In this document: positions 9,689 to 17,694 of the stretch, piece after piece
How positions within the stretch are numbered: the stretch's first letter is position 1
How the letters are laid out: each line of letters opens with the position of its first letter
DNA from: Mycobacterium sp. GA-2829
GTDB taxonomy: Bacteria > Actinomycetota > Actinomycetes > Mycobacteriales > Mycobacteriaceae
NCBI RefSeq assembly: GCF_001499965.1
Contig: NZ_LQIT01000023.1
Span: forward strand, 1-64,000
Direction of reading: 5' to 3'
Length of the DNA stretch: 64,000 bases
Notes under the pieces: generated by a model
The model's input: only the letters and a program-made list of their open reading frames with translations
Told to the model about the DNA's origin: nothing
Databases searched by the model: none
Translations under genes and position numbers: made by a program

Positions 9689-10189
9689 ATGGAGGACACC
9701 GAGGACGCGATGTTGCGCGTGCTCTACGACGAGCACGCCGGCGCGCTGTGGCGCTATGCGTTGAAACTGACCGGCGACCCGGCCACCGCCGAGGACGTCG
9801 TGCAGGAGACGCTGCTGCGCGCGTGGCGACACCGCCCGGACGGGTCTCCGCGAGCGTGGCTGTTCACCGTCGCGCGCAACATCGTGATCGACGAGCGGCG
9901 CAGCGCCCGCTTCCGGCGTGAGACCGGCACCTCGGACGTCGAATCCGTCGCCCAGCCCAGCGAACCCGACAAGGTGGACTCCGCACTGGACCGCCTCTTG
10001 GTCGGGTCGGCGCTTTCGCAGCTGTCCGAGGACCACCGGGCCGTGGTCCGGCGGGCGTACTACGACGGGTGGACGACGGCTCAGATCTCCGCGGAGCTGG
10101 GCATACCGGAGGGCACCGTGAAATCGCGGTTGCACTACGCGGTGCGGGCGTTGCGGTTGAACCTGCAGGAGATGGGGGTGACGCGATGA
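9689..10189 (+). CDS. sigL: ECF RNA polymerase sigma factor SigL
   Basis: A group-4 sigma factor of 166 residues with sigma-2 (LYDEHAGALWRYALKLTGD ... AEDVVQETLLRAWRH, then SPRAWLFTVARNIVIDERR) and sigma-4 (SQLSEDHRAVVRRAYYDGW, WTTAQISAELGIPEGTVKSR helix-turn-helix). GGAGG at 9678-9682 supports ATG 9689. Its stop overlaps the rslA start (ATGA), the classic sigma/anti-sigma coupling. Gene order after mapA equals Rv0735-Rv0736 of M. tuberculosis, where SigL controls secreted and lipid-modifying functions. The regulon in this organism is unknown. Confidence 0.95.
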   Translation: MEDTEDAMLRVLYDEHAGALWRYALKLTGDPATAEDVVQETLLRAWRHRPDGSPRAWLFTVARNIVIDERRSARFRRETGTSDVESVAQPSEPDKVDSALDRLLVGSALSQLSEDHRAVVRRAYYDGWTTAQISAELGIPEGTVKSRLHYAVRALRLNLQEMGVTR

Positions 10190-10899
10190 TCGAGGCAGTG
10201 GGCGATCCCTATCTGCAGTGGGACGCCGCATACGTATTGGGGTCGTTGTCGAGCGCCGACCGGCGCGAGTTCGAGGCGCACATGCAGACGTGCGACCGGT
10301 GCCGAGCCGCGGTCGCCGAACTGAGCGGGATGCCCGCGCTGCTGGCGATGCTCGACGCCGACGACGTGCGTGCGCTCGACCTGGTCCAATCAGAGGAGGC
10401 GCCGCCGCTGCGGCCGGAGGTGCTGGACACGGTGCTGGCGAAGGCCCGTTGGCGCAGGCGGCGGTCGCGCTGGCTGACCTCGGCCGTGGTCGGGGTGGCC
10501 GCCGCGGTGCTCGCGGTCGGCGTGGTCGTCGCGATCCGGCCGGGGGTGTTCAGTGGGGAGACGCCCCAGGTCACCGCCACCAGCTACGAGATGACCAAAC
10601 TCGCGCCCACCCCGATCAACGCCTCGATCAGCCTCACGGACTTCGGGTGGGGCACCCGCATCGACATGGCCTGCACGTACGGCGAATGGTCCGGTGGCGG
10701 GGCGTCGGCGCCGCCGAGCCGGTTGGGCATGGTCGTGGTCGGCCGCGACGGTGCTTCGTCCGAGATCGCCACCTGGCTCGGGCTGGCCGGTGCGACGGCG
10801 CTGCCGAGCGGCAACACCGACATGCGGCGCGACGACATCGCCGCGGTGCAGCTGGTCTCCGCCGACACCCGCGAGGTGCTGCTCGAGAAGACGTTCTGA
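10186..10899 (+). CDS. rslA: Anti-sigma-L factor RslA, zinc-associated anti-sigma domain
   Basis: A membrane anti-sigma factor of 237 residues that should hold SigL inactive until an oxidative cue. The N-terminal domain carries the zinc motif HMQTCDRC (H32-x3-C36-x2-C39). A basic stop sequence ARWRRRRSRW precedes one hydrophobic segment (about residues 96-117). The remaining ~120 residues should lie outside the membrane. The start ATG overlaps the sigL stop by four bases, implying translational coupling. Length is slightly below the M. tuberculosis protein. Confidence 0.94.
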   Translation: MIEAVGDPYLQWDAAYVLGSLSSADRREFEAHMQTCDRCRAAVAELSGMPALLAMLDADDVRALDLVQSEEAPPLRPEVLDTVLAKARWRRRRSRWLTSAVVGVAAAVLAVGVVVAIRPGVFSGETPQVTATSYEMTKLAPTPINASISLTDFGWGTRIDMACTYGEWSGGGASAPPSRLGMVVVGRDGASSEIATWLGLAGATALPSGNTDMRRDDIAAVQLVSADTREVLLEKTF

Positions 10900-10924
10900 G
10901 CGCGGGCAATGGTATGAAAGGTCG

Positions 10925-11428
10925 GTGACCGACGCGACCGATACGCACGATCCGATCGCGCGGGCCCGGGCGAACTGGGAAGCCGCCGGCTGGGGTGAGG
11001 TGGCCGACGGGATGGTCGCCGTCACCTCCGTCATGCGGGCCCATCAGATTCTCCTGGCGCGCGTCGAGAACGCGCTGCGCCCCTACGACCTGAGCTTCTC
11101 CCGGTTCGAGCTGCTGCGCCTGCTGGCGTTCAGCCGCTCCGGCGCCCTGCCGATCACCAAGGCCTCCGACCGGCTGCAGGTGCACGTCACCAGCGTCACC
11201 CACGCGATCCGGCGGCTGGAGGCCAGCGGCCTGGTCGAGCGCATCCCGCACCCCACCGACGGCCGCACCACGCTGGTCCGGATCACTGAACTCGGCCGGT
11301 CGACCGTCGAGGACGCCACGGTGACGCTCAACAACGACGTGTTCGCCGACATCGGGATGTCCACCGACGAATCGCGGTCGCTGGCCGCCGCCATCGAGAC
11401 GCTGCGCCGTCACGCCGGCGACTTCTGA
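10925..11428 (+). CDS. MarR-family transcriptional regulator (Rv0737-like)
   Basis: 167 residues from GTG 10925 with GAAAGG a few bases upstream. The central winged helix-turn-helix is clear: LSFSRFELLRLLAFSRSG, then PITKASDRLQVHVTSVTHAI as recognition part, and the wing LVERIPHPTDGRTTLVRIT. Long N- and C-terminal helices would form the dimer interface. It follows rslA after 25 bases, as Rv0737 follows Rv0736, so co-transcription with sigL is plausible. Effector and targets are unknown. Its 3' end overlaps the convergent NmrA-type gene by 19 bases. Confidence 0.88.
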   Translation: MTDATDTHDPIARARANWEAAGWGEVADGMVAVTSVMRAHQILLARVENALRPYDLSFSRFELLRLLAFSRSGALPITKASDRLQVHVTSVTHAIRRLEASGLVERIPHPTDGRTTLVRITELGRSTVEDATVTLNNDVFADIGMSTDESRSLAAAIETLRRHAGDF

Positions 11429-12357
11429 GTGGTGGCCAGCCACTCGCGGAACGTCTGCAGCCGCGGGTTGAGTTCGCGTACCCAGTCCAGGTCGCGGGCG
11501 GCGGTGAACGCCGCGGAGTTCTCCGCGTAGTACTGGAACATGTTGCCCATCTCGACCGCTGACGGGAACCCCTGCGCGCGGAACGCGTCGAACGGCACCG
11601 GCAGGTAGGTGACCGGCTCCCCGAGCGAGTCGGTCAGCGCGGCCGCGTACTGCGCGCCGGTGAGGATGTCGCCGGCGATGCTCACCGTCTGGCCGACGAG
11701 GGCTTCGCCGCGTTTGAACACGCCCAGCGCGCTGCGGCCGATGTCGTCGACGGCGATCCCGGCCAGCGGTTGGTCGGCGATCGGCAGCGCGAGCGTCAGC
11801 GCGCCGTCGTCACCCCGCCGCGGCGGGAAGGAGTCGACGAAGTTCTCGAAGAACAGCGTGGTCCGCAGGTACGTCACCGGCAGGTCGGCGAAGACCGTGT
11901 CCGCCTCGGCTTTGGCGTCGAAGTGCGGGACCTTGTAACCCTCGACGTCGGGAACCGCGGCATCGTCGGCGAAGTGGCCGCGGGTGTCCTCCAGCGTCGA
12001 CCAGACGACATGGCGGGCGCCTGCGCGTTCGAGGGCGCGGGCGGCATTGCGGGCCTGCGCCAGCTCCATCTCCGCGCGGGAGCGGGCGGCCTCCTGTTCG
12101 GGGGTCAGCGGCGCCCAGTAGTTGGTGACGACGAACGCGCCGTGCACACCGTCGAACGCCCGGTCCAGGCTCTCCTCGTCGTCCAGGTCGGCCGCGACGA
12201 CCTCCGCGCCGGCCTCCTGCAGCGCCGCGCCCCTGGCCGACGACGGATCGCGGGTCAGCGCCCGCACCGTGAACTCGCCGTCGTCGAGTATCGCCCGGAC
12301 CAAGCCGCCGCCCTGCGATCCGGTGGCGCCGACGACCGCGATGGTCTTGTCCGTCAT
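11410..12357 (-). CDS. NmrA-family NAD(P)-binding protein
   Basis: 315 residues of atypical short-chain-dehydrogenase fold, with the dinucleotide-binding loop GATGSQGGGLV at the N-terminus, RALTRDPSS as the phosphate-recognising segment and a VVAADLDDEESL strand. The catalytic Tyr-x3-Lys of true reductases is not evident, which is typical of NmrA/HSCARG proteins that sense NADP(H) redox state or act as atypical reductases. A GAGGAGG site precedes ATG 12357. The gene is divergent from a MarR regulator whose operator-like palindromes overlap its promoter, so the regulator probably represses it. It could instead be a quinone- or aldehyde-responsive reductase. Confidence 0.85.
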   Translation of the reverse strand: MTDKTIAVVGATGSQGGGLVRAILDDGEFTVRALTRDPSSARGAALQEAGAEVVAADLDDEESLDRAFDGVHGAFVVTNYWAPLTPEQEAARSRAEMELAQARNAARALERAGARHVVWSTLEDTRGHFADDAAVPDVEGYKVPHFDAKAEADTVFADLPVTYLRTTLFFENFVDSFPPRRGDDGALTLALPIADQPLAGIAVDDIGRSALGVFKRGEALVGQTVSIAGDILTGAQYAAALTDSLGEPVTYLPVPFDAFRAQGFPSAVEMGNMFQYYAENSAAFTAARDLDWVRELNPRLQTFREWLATTQKSPA

Positions 12358-12372
12358 ATCGAACCTCCTCGT

Positions 12373-12386
12373 GTTGATGTATCAAC
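12373..12386. promoter_or_regulatory. Operator-like palindrome O1 (GTTGA-N4-TCAAC)
   Basis: GTTGATGTATCAAC is a perfect five-base inverted repeat around four bases. It lies in the leader or start region of the NmrA-type gene and shares arms with O2, 38 bases away. Two matching sites between divergent genes point to binding of the adjacent MarR dimer. Confidence 0.7.
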
Positions 12387-12394
12387 CTATTTCG

Positions 12395-12439
12395 ACGGTA
12401 GGCCGTTGTGGTTGACGTGTCAACTCTGTGGGTTAGGAT
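12395..12439. promoter_or_regulatory. Divergent promoters sharing operator O2 (12411-12424)
   Basis: O2 is GTTGACGTGTCAAC. On the plus strand TTGACG (12412-12417) plus TAGGAT (12434-12439), 16 bases apart, form a sigma-A-like promoter whose transcript would begin at about GTG 12447, i.e. leaderless marR. On the minus strand TTGACA (12423-12418), a 17-base spacer and TACCGT (12400-12395) form the NmrA-gene promoter. The same palindrome therefore contains both -35 boxes, and one bound dimer could silence both genes. Confidence 0.65.
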
Positions 12440-12446
12440 CGGCGAT

Positions 12447-12923
12447 GTGGCGACGAAAGGTGAGCTCAGCGAGGACGAACTACGCGCCTGGCGCGCGTAC
12501 ATGGCGATGCACCAGACGCTGGGGCGGCACCTGCACCAGCACCTGCAGCGCGAGTTCGGGCTCTCCGACTCCGACTTCGAGATCCTGGTGACGCTGTCGG
12601 AGGCCGACGGCAGGCGGATGCGGGCGGCCGAACTCGGCGCGGCCACCCAGTGGGAGAAGAGCCGGCTGTCGCACCACCTGACCCGGATGGCCGCGCGCGG
12701 TCTGGTCCGTCGGGAAACCGGCGCCGGGCGCTACCCGGACATCGTGCTCACCGACGCCGGGCTGGCCGCCCTGCGGGAGTGCGCACCTGCCAACGCGGCC
12801 AGGGTGCGCGAGATGTTCGTCGACGTGCTGGGTCCGGAGCGGCTCGAGGCGCTGCGCGCGATGGCCGACGACGTCGTCGCCGCCGTCGAACAGCACCGGC
12901 AGCACGACTGCCGCCTGCGCTAG
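12447..12923 (+). CDS. MarR-family transcriptional regulator
   Basis: 158 residues beginning VATKGELSEDELRAW. GTG 12447 is preferred over the longer frame start at 12408 because the latter would put the operator and promoter inside the coding region. Winged helix: LSDSDFEILVTLSEADGRR, AAELGAATQWEKSRLSHHLTRM recognition part, LVRRETGAGRYPDIVLT wing. It resembles MarR repressors that sense phenolic or electrophilic ligands and control a neighbouring reductase. It is divergent from the NmrA-type gene with two shared palindromes. Its stop overlaps the convergent histidine kinase gene by four bases. Confidence 0.87.
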   Translation: MATKGELSEDELRAWRAYMAMHQTLGRHLHQHLQREFGLSDSDFEILVTLSEADGRRMRAAELGAATQWEKSRLSHHLTRMAARGLVRRETGAGRYPDIVLTDAGLAALRECAPANAARVREMFVDVLGPERLEALRAMADDVVAAVEQHRQHDCRLR

Positions 12924-14110
12924 GTGGCCGAGGGCAGCGGGATCGTCGCCGTCACCGCCGTCCCCGCCCCCGGCCGGGACCGGATGTTGAGCCGCCCGCC
13001 CACGATCTCGGCGCGCTCGGCCATCGACAGCAGCCCGTAGCCGCCCATGTCGTCGCCGCCCAGCGGGTGTTCGAACGTGTCGAACCCGACCCCGTCGTCG
13101 ATGATCTCGAGCCGCGCCACGTCGTCGGCCACGCTGAACGTCAGCCGTGCCGTCGCGGCGCCGGAGTGTTTGACCACGTTCTGCAGGCACTCCTGCGCGA
13201 TGCGGTAGAGCGCCAGCTCGACGTGGTCGGGCAGCCGACGCTCGGCGAGGTCGGTGTCGATGTGCACCTGCGGGATCGACCGCGCCAGGCTCGCCAACCC
13301 GCCGGCCAGGCCGAGGTCGTCGAGCACCGGGGGCCGTAGCCCGCTGATCGCCGCGCGCGCCTCGGCCAGTGTCAGCGCCACCAGCTCGCGGGCCTCACCG
13401 AGCTGTTCGGCCACGCCCTGCGGATCGTCGATGGTGCGGGCGGCGGCGTCGAGCCGGTAGGACAGCGTGACCAGGCGCTGGGATATCCCATCGTGGATAT
13501 CACCGGCCAGCCGCCTGCGCTCGATCTCCTGGGCCTCGATGACCTGCTCGACGAAGTTCTCGTGGGCGCGTTCGCGGGCGACCAGTTGCCGGTGCAACCG
13601 CGCCTGGTGCAGCGCCCCGGCGATGAGCCGACCGATCACCAGCAGCAGCTCCACGTCGGGTCCGGTGAACTCGCGCCGTTCGACGGTGTGCACGTTGAGC
13701 ACGCCGACCAGGCCGCCGGGGTCGGTCTCCATCGGGACCGACACCATCGAGGTGAAGTCCTTGCCGCGCAGCGACCGGAACGGCATGTATCGGGGGTCGG
13801 ACTCCTTGTCGTGGCTGATCACCACCGGCTCCCGGTGGCTGGCCACCCAGCCCGAGATGCCCTGGCCCAGCGGCAGCCGGATCTTGCCGATCTCGCTGTC
13901 GAACGGCGGGGTGGCCCCGGCCAGCGTCAGCGACCGGTCGGAATCGTCGAGCACGTGCACGAAGCACACGTCGGCGCCGGTGGCCGCGGTGATCATGCGG
14001 GCGGCCGCGGCGGCCAGCGGTTCGACCCCCGGCCCGCTGGACGCCGCCTGGATGAGTTCGCGCAGCAGGGCGAGTTCGCGGTCGGCGGTCAGCAGCGAGC
14101 GGGTGGTCAT
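12920..14110 (-). CDS. GAF-domain sensor histidine kinase (NarL-type partner)
   Basis: 396 residues. A GAF domain (about residues 20-165: ITAATGADVCFVHVLDD, LPLGQGISGWVASHREP, MVSVPMETDPGGLVGVLNVH) is followed by a HisKA_3 dimerisation domain with the phospho-acceptor in RRRLAGDIHDGISQRLV. The ATPase lobe follows (ALYRIAQECLQNVVKHSG N-box, EIIDDGVGF, GGYGLLSMAERAEIVGG). No membrane segment is visible, so it is a cytoplasmic sensor; ligand unknown. ATG 14110 overlaps the stop of the upstream response regulator (ATGA), so the two are coupled. The layout resembles DosS but with one GAF domain. Confidence 0.92.
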   Translation of the reverse strand: MTTRSLLTADRELALLRELIQAASSGPGVEPLAAAAARMITAATGADVCFVHVLDDSDRSLTLAGATPPFDSEIGKIRLPLGQGISGWVASHREPVVISHDKESDPRYMPFRSLRGKDFTSMVSVPMETDPGGLVGVLNVHTVERREFTGPDVELLLVIGRLIAGALHQARLHRQLVARERAHENFVEQVIEAQEIERRRLAGDIHDGISQRLVTLSYRLDAAARTIDDPQGVAEQLGEARELVALTLAEARAAISGLRPPVLDDLGLAGGLASLARSIPQVHIDTDLAERRLPDHVELALYRIAQECLQNVVKHSGAATARLTFSVADDVARLEIIDDGVGFDTFEHPLGGDDMGGYGLLSMAERAEIVGGRLNIRSRPGAGTAVTATIPLPSAT

Positions 14111-14763
14111 CGGTAGATGCCCTCGCGCAGTGCCGTCGCGACCGCACCCGCGCGGTCGCCGACGCCGAGTTTGCGGTAGATCGAGCGCAGGTGGGTCTTC
14201 ACGGTCTCCTCGCCGATCACGAGTTTGGTGGCGATCCCGCGGTTGGAGAGCCCGGTGACGACGAACGACAGGATCTCGCTCTCGCGCTGGGTGAGGCCCT
14301 GGCGGGCGCCGGGCCAGAACTCGTCGCGCTGGATCCGGGCGGCGGTGTCGACCGCCCTGGCCGCCATCCCGGGGTCGATCGCGGTCTGCCCCTGATGGGC
14401 CAGTTCCAGCTGTCGGACCAGCTCGTCGCTGCTGATGCTCTTGAGTAGGTACCCGGATGCGCCGACCCGCAGCGCCTCGAACAGGTACTGCTCGTCGTCG
14501 TAGACCGAGAGCATCACGACCTTCTGCTCGGGGTCGCGGGCGCGTAGCTGCAGACACAGGTCCAGGCCGCTGGCGCCCTGCATCCGGACGTCGCAGAGCA
14601 CGATGTCGGGCTGCAGCTCGGCGACGACGTCGACGGCCTTCTCCGCGCCGACGGCCTGCCCCACCACGGTGACACGGTCGGCGAACGTCGCGAGCATGGC
14701 CTTGAGGCCCTCGATGACCATCTCGTGGTCGTCGACCAGAACGATGCGCACAGGCCCGGTCAT
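14107..14763 (-). CDS. LuxR/NarL-type response regulator
   Basis: 218 residues: a receiver domain (RIVLVDDHEMVIEGLKAML, phospho-acceptor Asp in IVLCDVRMQG, KSISSDEL with the conserved Lys) and a C-terminal LuxR helix-turn-helix (LTQRESEILSFVVTGLSNRG, EETVKTHLRSIYRKLGV). ATG 14763 is chosen because it places MTGPVRIVLVDD at the usual distance from the receiver; the frame extends upstream without domain content. It forms an overlapping operon with the GAF kinase. A GC-rich hairpin lies 16-31 bases upstream of the start and might be part of the leader or a binding site. Confidence 0.92.
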   Translation of the reverse strand: MTGPVRIVLVDDHEMVIEGLKAMLATFADRVTVVGQAVGAEKAVDVVAELQPDIVLCDVRMQGASGLDLCLQLRARDPEQKVVMLSVYDDEQYLFEALRVGASGYLLKSISSDELVRQLELAHQGQTAIDPGMAARAVDTAARIQRDEFWPGARQGLTQRESEILSFVVTGLSNRGIATKLVIGEETVKTHLRSIYRKLGVGDRAGAVATALREGIYR

Positions 14764-14778
14764 GCGATCACCATAGAA

Positions 14779-14794
14779 TCCCCCGCAAGGGGGA
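14779..14794. repeat. Perfect hairpin with GCAA (GNRA) tetraloop upstream of the response regulator
   Basis: TCCCCC-GCAA-GGGGGA: six-base-pair perfect stem with a GNRA loop when read on the plus strand. It lies in the 66-base gap between the divergent response regulator (ATG 14763, minus) and the HAD gene (GTG 14830, plus). Role unknown. Confidence 0.5.
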
Positions 14795-14829
14795 GGACGA
14801 AATGGTGTGACGTAGGCCACTGTGATCAT

Positions 14830-15633
14830 GTGCAGACAACACGTGAGAGAACATGGTGTGCGGGCCGGTTCTGGTGGGACGGCACCCGGCCGGTCGACGC
14901 CGACGTCACCCCGCTACGGGCGCTGGTGTTCGATCTCGAGGCGCTGACCGACCTCGACTACGACGTGCACCGCGTGGTGTTCAACGCCGCGTTCGCCGCG
15001 CACGGCGTGCCCATCGCATGGTCCGCGGCGCGCTACCGGCGGCTGATGGTGCTGCGCGACGAACGCCAGCGGGTGCTGGCCGAACTGCGTAACCACTGCG
15101 TCGGCCCCGAATGCGACGTGCTGGTCGAGCTCCTCGCCGGCGAGATCTGCTCGACGAAGGCGATGATGTTCGACGAGATGGTGCTCGACGCGGGCGCCAG
15201 CCCCCGGCCCGGCCTCGATGACCTCATCGGCGACGCCTTCGCCGCGGGGGTGCCCGTCGCGGTGGTGACCGCCGGGCGGCGCTCCTGGGCGGAACCGCTG
15301 GTGCGCCAGCTCGTCGGGGAGGGTCAGGTCGAGACCATCGTCACCCGCGACGACGTGTCGGCCCCCGGCGTCGAGGGCCACCACCTGGCGCTGCGCGAAC
15401 TCGGCGTCACCACCGACCACGTCCTCGCGCTGACCGGTTCGACGGCCGGGCTGCGTACGGCGACCGCCGCCGGATTGGCCACCGTGCTCGTCGGTGCGGA
15501 ACGTCCGTCGCGCGATGCGGTGGGCGCGCTGGCGGTGCGGGCCGATTACGCGGGCGCAGAACCGTTGCGGCTCAAGGCCTGTGAACGCCTCTACGCCCGC
15601 GGTGCGATGCGCAGGACGGCGCCCGCCGCCTGA
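14830..15633 (+). CDS. HAD-superfamily hydrolase-like protein with altered motif I
   Basis: About 267 residues from GTG 14830; the start is uncertain because no good ribosome-binding site is visible. The fold is of the beta-phosphoglucomutase/CbbY HAD type: motif I LVFDLEALTDLDYDVH, an alpha-helical cap (residues about 45-115), motif II VAVVTAGRRSW, and a late ALTGSTAGLRTATAAGLATV in place of motif IV. In motif I the nucleophile Asp is kept, but the second Asp (general acid/base, DxD) is Glu, so phosphatase activity may be altered. It lies between a two-component system and the valine catabolic operon and has no obvious link to either. Confidence 0.7.
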   Translation: MQTTRERTWCAGRFWWDGTRPVDADVTPLRALVFDLEALTDLDYDVHRVVFNAAFAAHGVPIAWSAARYRRLMVLRDERQRVLAELRNHCVGPECDVLVELLAGEICSTKAMMFDEMVLDAGASPRPGLDDLIGDAFAAGVPVAVVTAGRRSWAEPLVRQLVGEGQVETIVTRDDVSAPGVEGHHLALRELGVTTDHVLALTGSTAGLRTATAAGLATVLVGAERPSRDAVGALAVRADYAGAEPLRLKACERLYARGAMRRTAPAA

Positions 15634-15634
15634 G

Positions 15635-16507
15635 TCAGCCCCGCAGCGTCTCGATGATCGCGCTGAAGTCCTTGTCGGCGTGGTCTTTTGCGAACTTGGC
15701 GTACAACTCGGCGGCGTGGCTGCCCAGCGGTGCGGAGGCCCCGCTCGATTCGACCGCGGCCATCGCGAGGCCGAGGTCCTTGTTCATCAGCGCCGTCGCG
15801 AAGCCCGGTTTGAAGTCGTTGTTCGCCGGCGACGTCGGAACCGGCCCCGGCACAGGGCAATTGGTGTGCACGGCCCAGCAGTTACCGGTCGCGCCGGTGA
15901 TGACGTCGAACAGCGACTGAGCTTCGAGCCCGAGCTTCTCGGCGAGTACGAACGCCTCACCGATCGCGATCTGCTGCACCGCGAGCACCATGTTGTTGCA
16001 CAGCTTGGCGGCCTGACCGGTGCCCGAGGCCCCGCAGTGCACGACCTTGCCCGCCATGGGCTCCAGCACCGGGCGGGCCCGTTCGACGGCGGCGTCGTCA
16101 CCACCGACCATGAACGCCAGCGTGCCCGCCGTCGCACCCTTCACCCCGCCGGACACCGGGGCGTCGAGCTGGGCGAAACCGCGTTCGGTCGCTGCGGCGT
16201 TGATCGCGCGCGCATCGTCGACCGCGATGGTCGAGGTGTCGATGAACAGCGCGCCCTCGGAGGCGGCGGGCAGCACCTCGTCGTAGACGCTCTTCACGAC
16301 CGCGCCGTTGGGCAGAGAGGTGATCACGACCTCGGCGCCGGCCACCGCCTCACCGCCGCTGTCAAAGGTGGTGATGCCGTTGCCCTCAGCGGTGGACCGC
16401 AGTGCGGGCACCGGATCGAAACCCCGCACGGTGTGACCCGCTTTGGCGAGGTTGGCCGCCATCGGCCCACCCATGTTGCCGAGGCCGAGGAACGCGATCG
16501 TGCTCAC
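15635..16507 (-). CDS. mmsB: 3-hydroxyisobutyrate dehydrogenase
   Basis: Oxidises 3-hydroxyisobutyrate to methylmalonate semialdehyde with NAD+ in valine breakdown. 290 residues from GTG 16507. N-terminal Rossmann motif AFLGLGNMGGPMAANLAKAGH, substrate-binding DAPVSGGVKGATAGTLAFMVGG, and the catalytic-lysine region GTGQAAKLCNNMVLA are intact. It is third in the mmsA-fadE9-mmsB operon, 14 bases after fadE9, the same order as Rv0753c-Rv0751c in M. tuberculosis. Confidence 0.96.
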   Translation of the reverse strand: MSTIAFLGLGNMGGPMAANLAKAGHTVRGFDPVPALRSTAEGNGITTFDSGGEAVAGAEVVITSLPNGAVVKSVYDEVLPAASEGALFIDTSTIAVDDARAINAAATERGFAQLDAPVSGGVKGATAGTLAFMVGGDDAAVERARPVLEPMAGKVVHCGASGTGQAAKLCNNMVLAVQQIAIGEAFVLAEKLGLEAQSLFDVITGATGNCWAVHTNCPVPGPVPTSPANNDFKPGFATALMNKDLGLAMAAVESSGASAPLGSHAAELYAKFAKDHADKDFSAIIETLRG

Positions 16508-16521
16508 TGTATTTCGTCTCC

Positions 16522-17688
16522 CTACGCCGATGCCCGCGCCCGGGCCGCTTCCGCGCGCCCGATGACCACGCGCATGATCTCGTTGCTGCCCTCGAGGATT
16601 CGATGCACCCGCAGATCGCGGACGATCTTCTCCACGCCGTACTCCTTCAGGTAGCCGTAGCCGCCGTGCAGCTGCAGCGCCTGATCGGCCACCTCGTAGC
16701 AGGCGTCGGTGACGTACCGCTTGGCCATCGCGCACAGCTCCACCTTGTCGGGGTGGTTATCGTCGAGCGCGGACGCCGCCCGCCACAACAGCATTCGTGA
16801 CGTCTGCAGGGCGGTCGCCATATCGGCGAGGGTGAACCGGATGGTCGGCTCGTCGAGCAGGGTGGCGCCGAAGGCCTGCCGGTCGGCCAGGTACGCGGCC
16901 GCCTTCTCGTAGGCGGTCTGCGCGCCGCCGAGCGAGCACGCGGCGATATTGAGGCGGCCGCCGTTGAGCCCGTTCATCGCGATGCCGAACCCGCTGCCCT
17001 CGGCGTCGGTGCCGCCGAGCATGTTCTCGGCGGGCACCCGGGCATCCTCGAACACCACCTGCGCGGTGGGCTGGGCGTTCCAGCCCATCTTCTGCTCCTG
17101 GGCGCCGAAACTCACCCCCGGCGTGTCCTTCTCGACCACGAACGCCGAGATACCGCGTGGCCCTTCGCTTCCCGTGCGGGCCATCACCACGTAGACGTCG
17201 GAAGTGCCCGCGCCCGAGATGAACTGCTTGACCCCGTCGAGGACGAAGTGGTCACCCTCGCGAACCGCCCTGGTGCGCAGGGCGCTCGCATCCGATCCGG
17301 CGCCCGGTTCGGTCAGGCAGTAGCTGGCGATGGATTCCATCGACGCCAGCCGCGGCACCCACGTCTTGCGCTGCTCCTCGGAGCCGTAGGTGTCCACCAT
17401 CCACGCGCACATGTTGTGGATCGACAGGAACGCCGCGATGGCCGGGTCGGCCGCCGAGAGCTGTTCGAAGATCCGCACCGCGTCGATGCGGCGCAACCCG
17501 CTGCCGCCGACGTCCTCACGGCAGTAGATCGCCGCCATGCCGAGTTCGGCGGCCTCCCGCAGCACGTCGGTCGGAAAGTGGTGCCCCTCATCCCATTCCG
17601 ACGCGTAGGGGGCGAGCCGTTTGTCGGCGAACGCGGCCGCCGTCTCGGCGATCACGCGTTCGTCGTCGTCGAGGCCGAAAGAATCCAT
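16522..17688 (-). CDS. fadE9: Acyl-CoA dehydrogenase FadE9 (probable isobutyryl-CoA dehydrogenase)
   Basis: 388 residues. FAD-dependent alpha,beta-dehydrogenation of isobutyryl-CoA (to methacrylyl-CoA) is inferred from operon context. Family blocks are GLDDDERVIAETAAAFADKR, YCLTEPGAGSDASALRTRA (FAD/substrate loop), GDHFVLDGVKQFISGAG, and the C-terminal catalytic region QLHGGYGYLKEYGVEKIVRD with RILEGSNEIMR. AGGGACCG overlapping the mmsA 3' end serves as its ribosome-binding site, six bases after the mmsA stop. Length matches M. tuberculosis FadE9. Confidence 0.94.
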   Translation of the reverse strand: MDSFGLDDDERVIAETAAAFADKRLAPYASEWDEGHHFPTDVLREAAELGMAAIYCREDVGGSGLRRIDAVRIFEQLSAADPAIAAFLSIHNMCAWMVDTYGSEEQRKTWVPRLASMESIASYCLTEPGAGSDASALRTRAVREGDHFVLDGVKQFISGAGTSDVYVVMARTGSEGPRGISAFVVEKDTPGVSFGAQEQKMGWNAQPTAQVVFEDARVPAENMLGGTDAEGSGFGIAMNGLNGGRLNIAACSLGGAQTAYEKAAAYLADRQAFGATLLDEPTIRFTLADMATALQTSRMLLWRAASALDDNHPDKVELCAMAKRYVTDACYEVADQALQLHGGYGYLKEYGVEKIVRDLRVHRILEGSNEIMRVVIGRAEAARARASA

Positions 17689-17694
17689 CGGTCC

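Noticed and set aside
12408..12446. Earlier GTG start for the second MarR gene
   Set aside because: It would place the operator O2, -35 and -10 inside the coding region.
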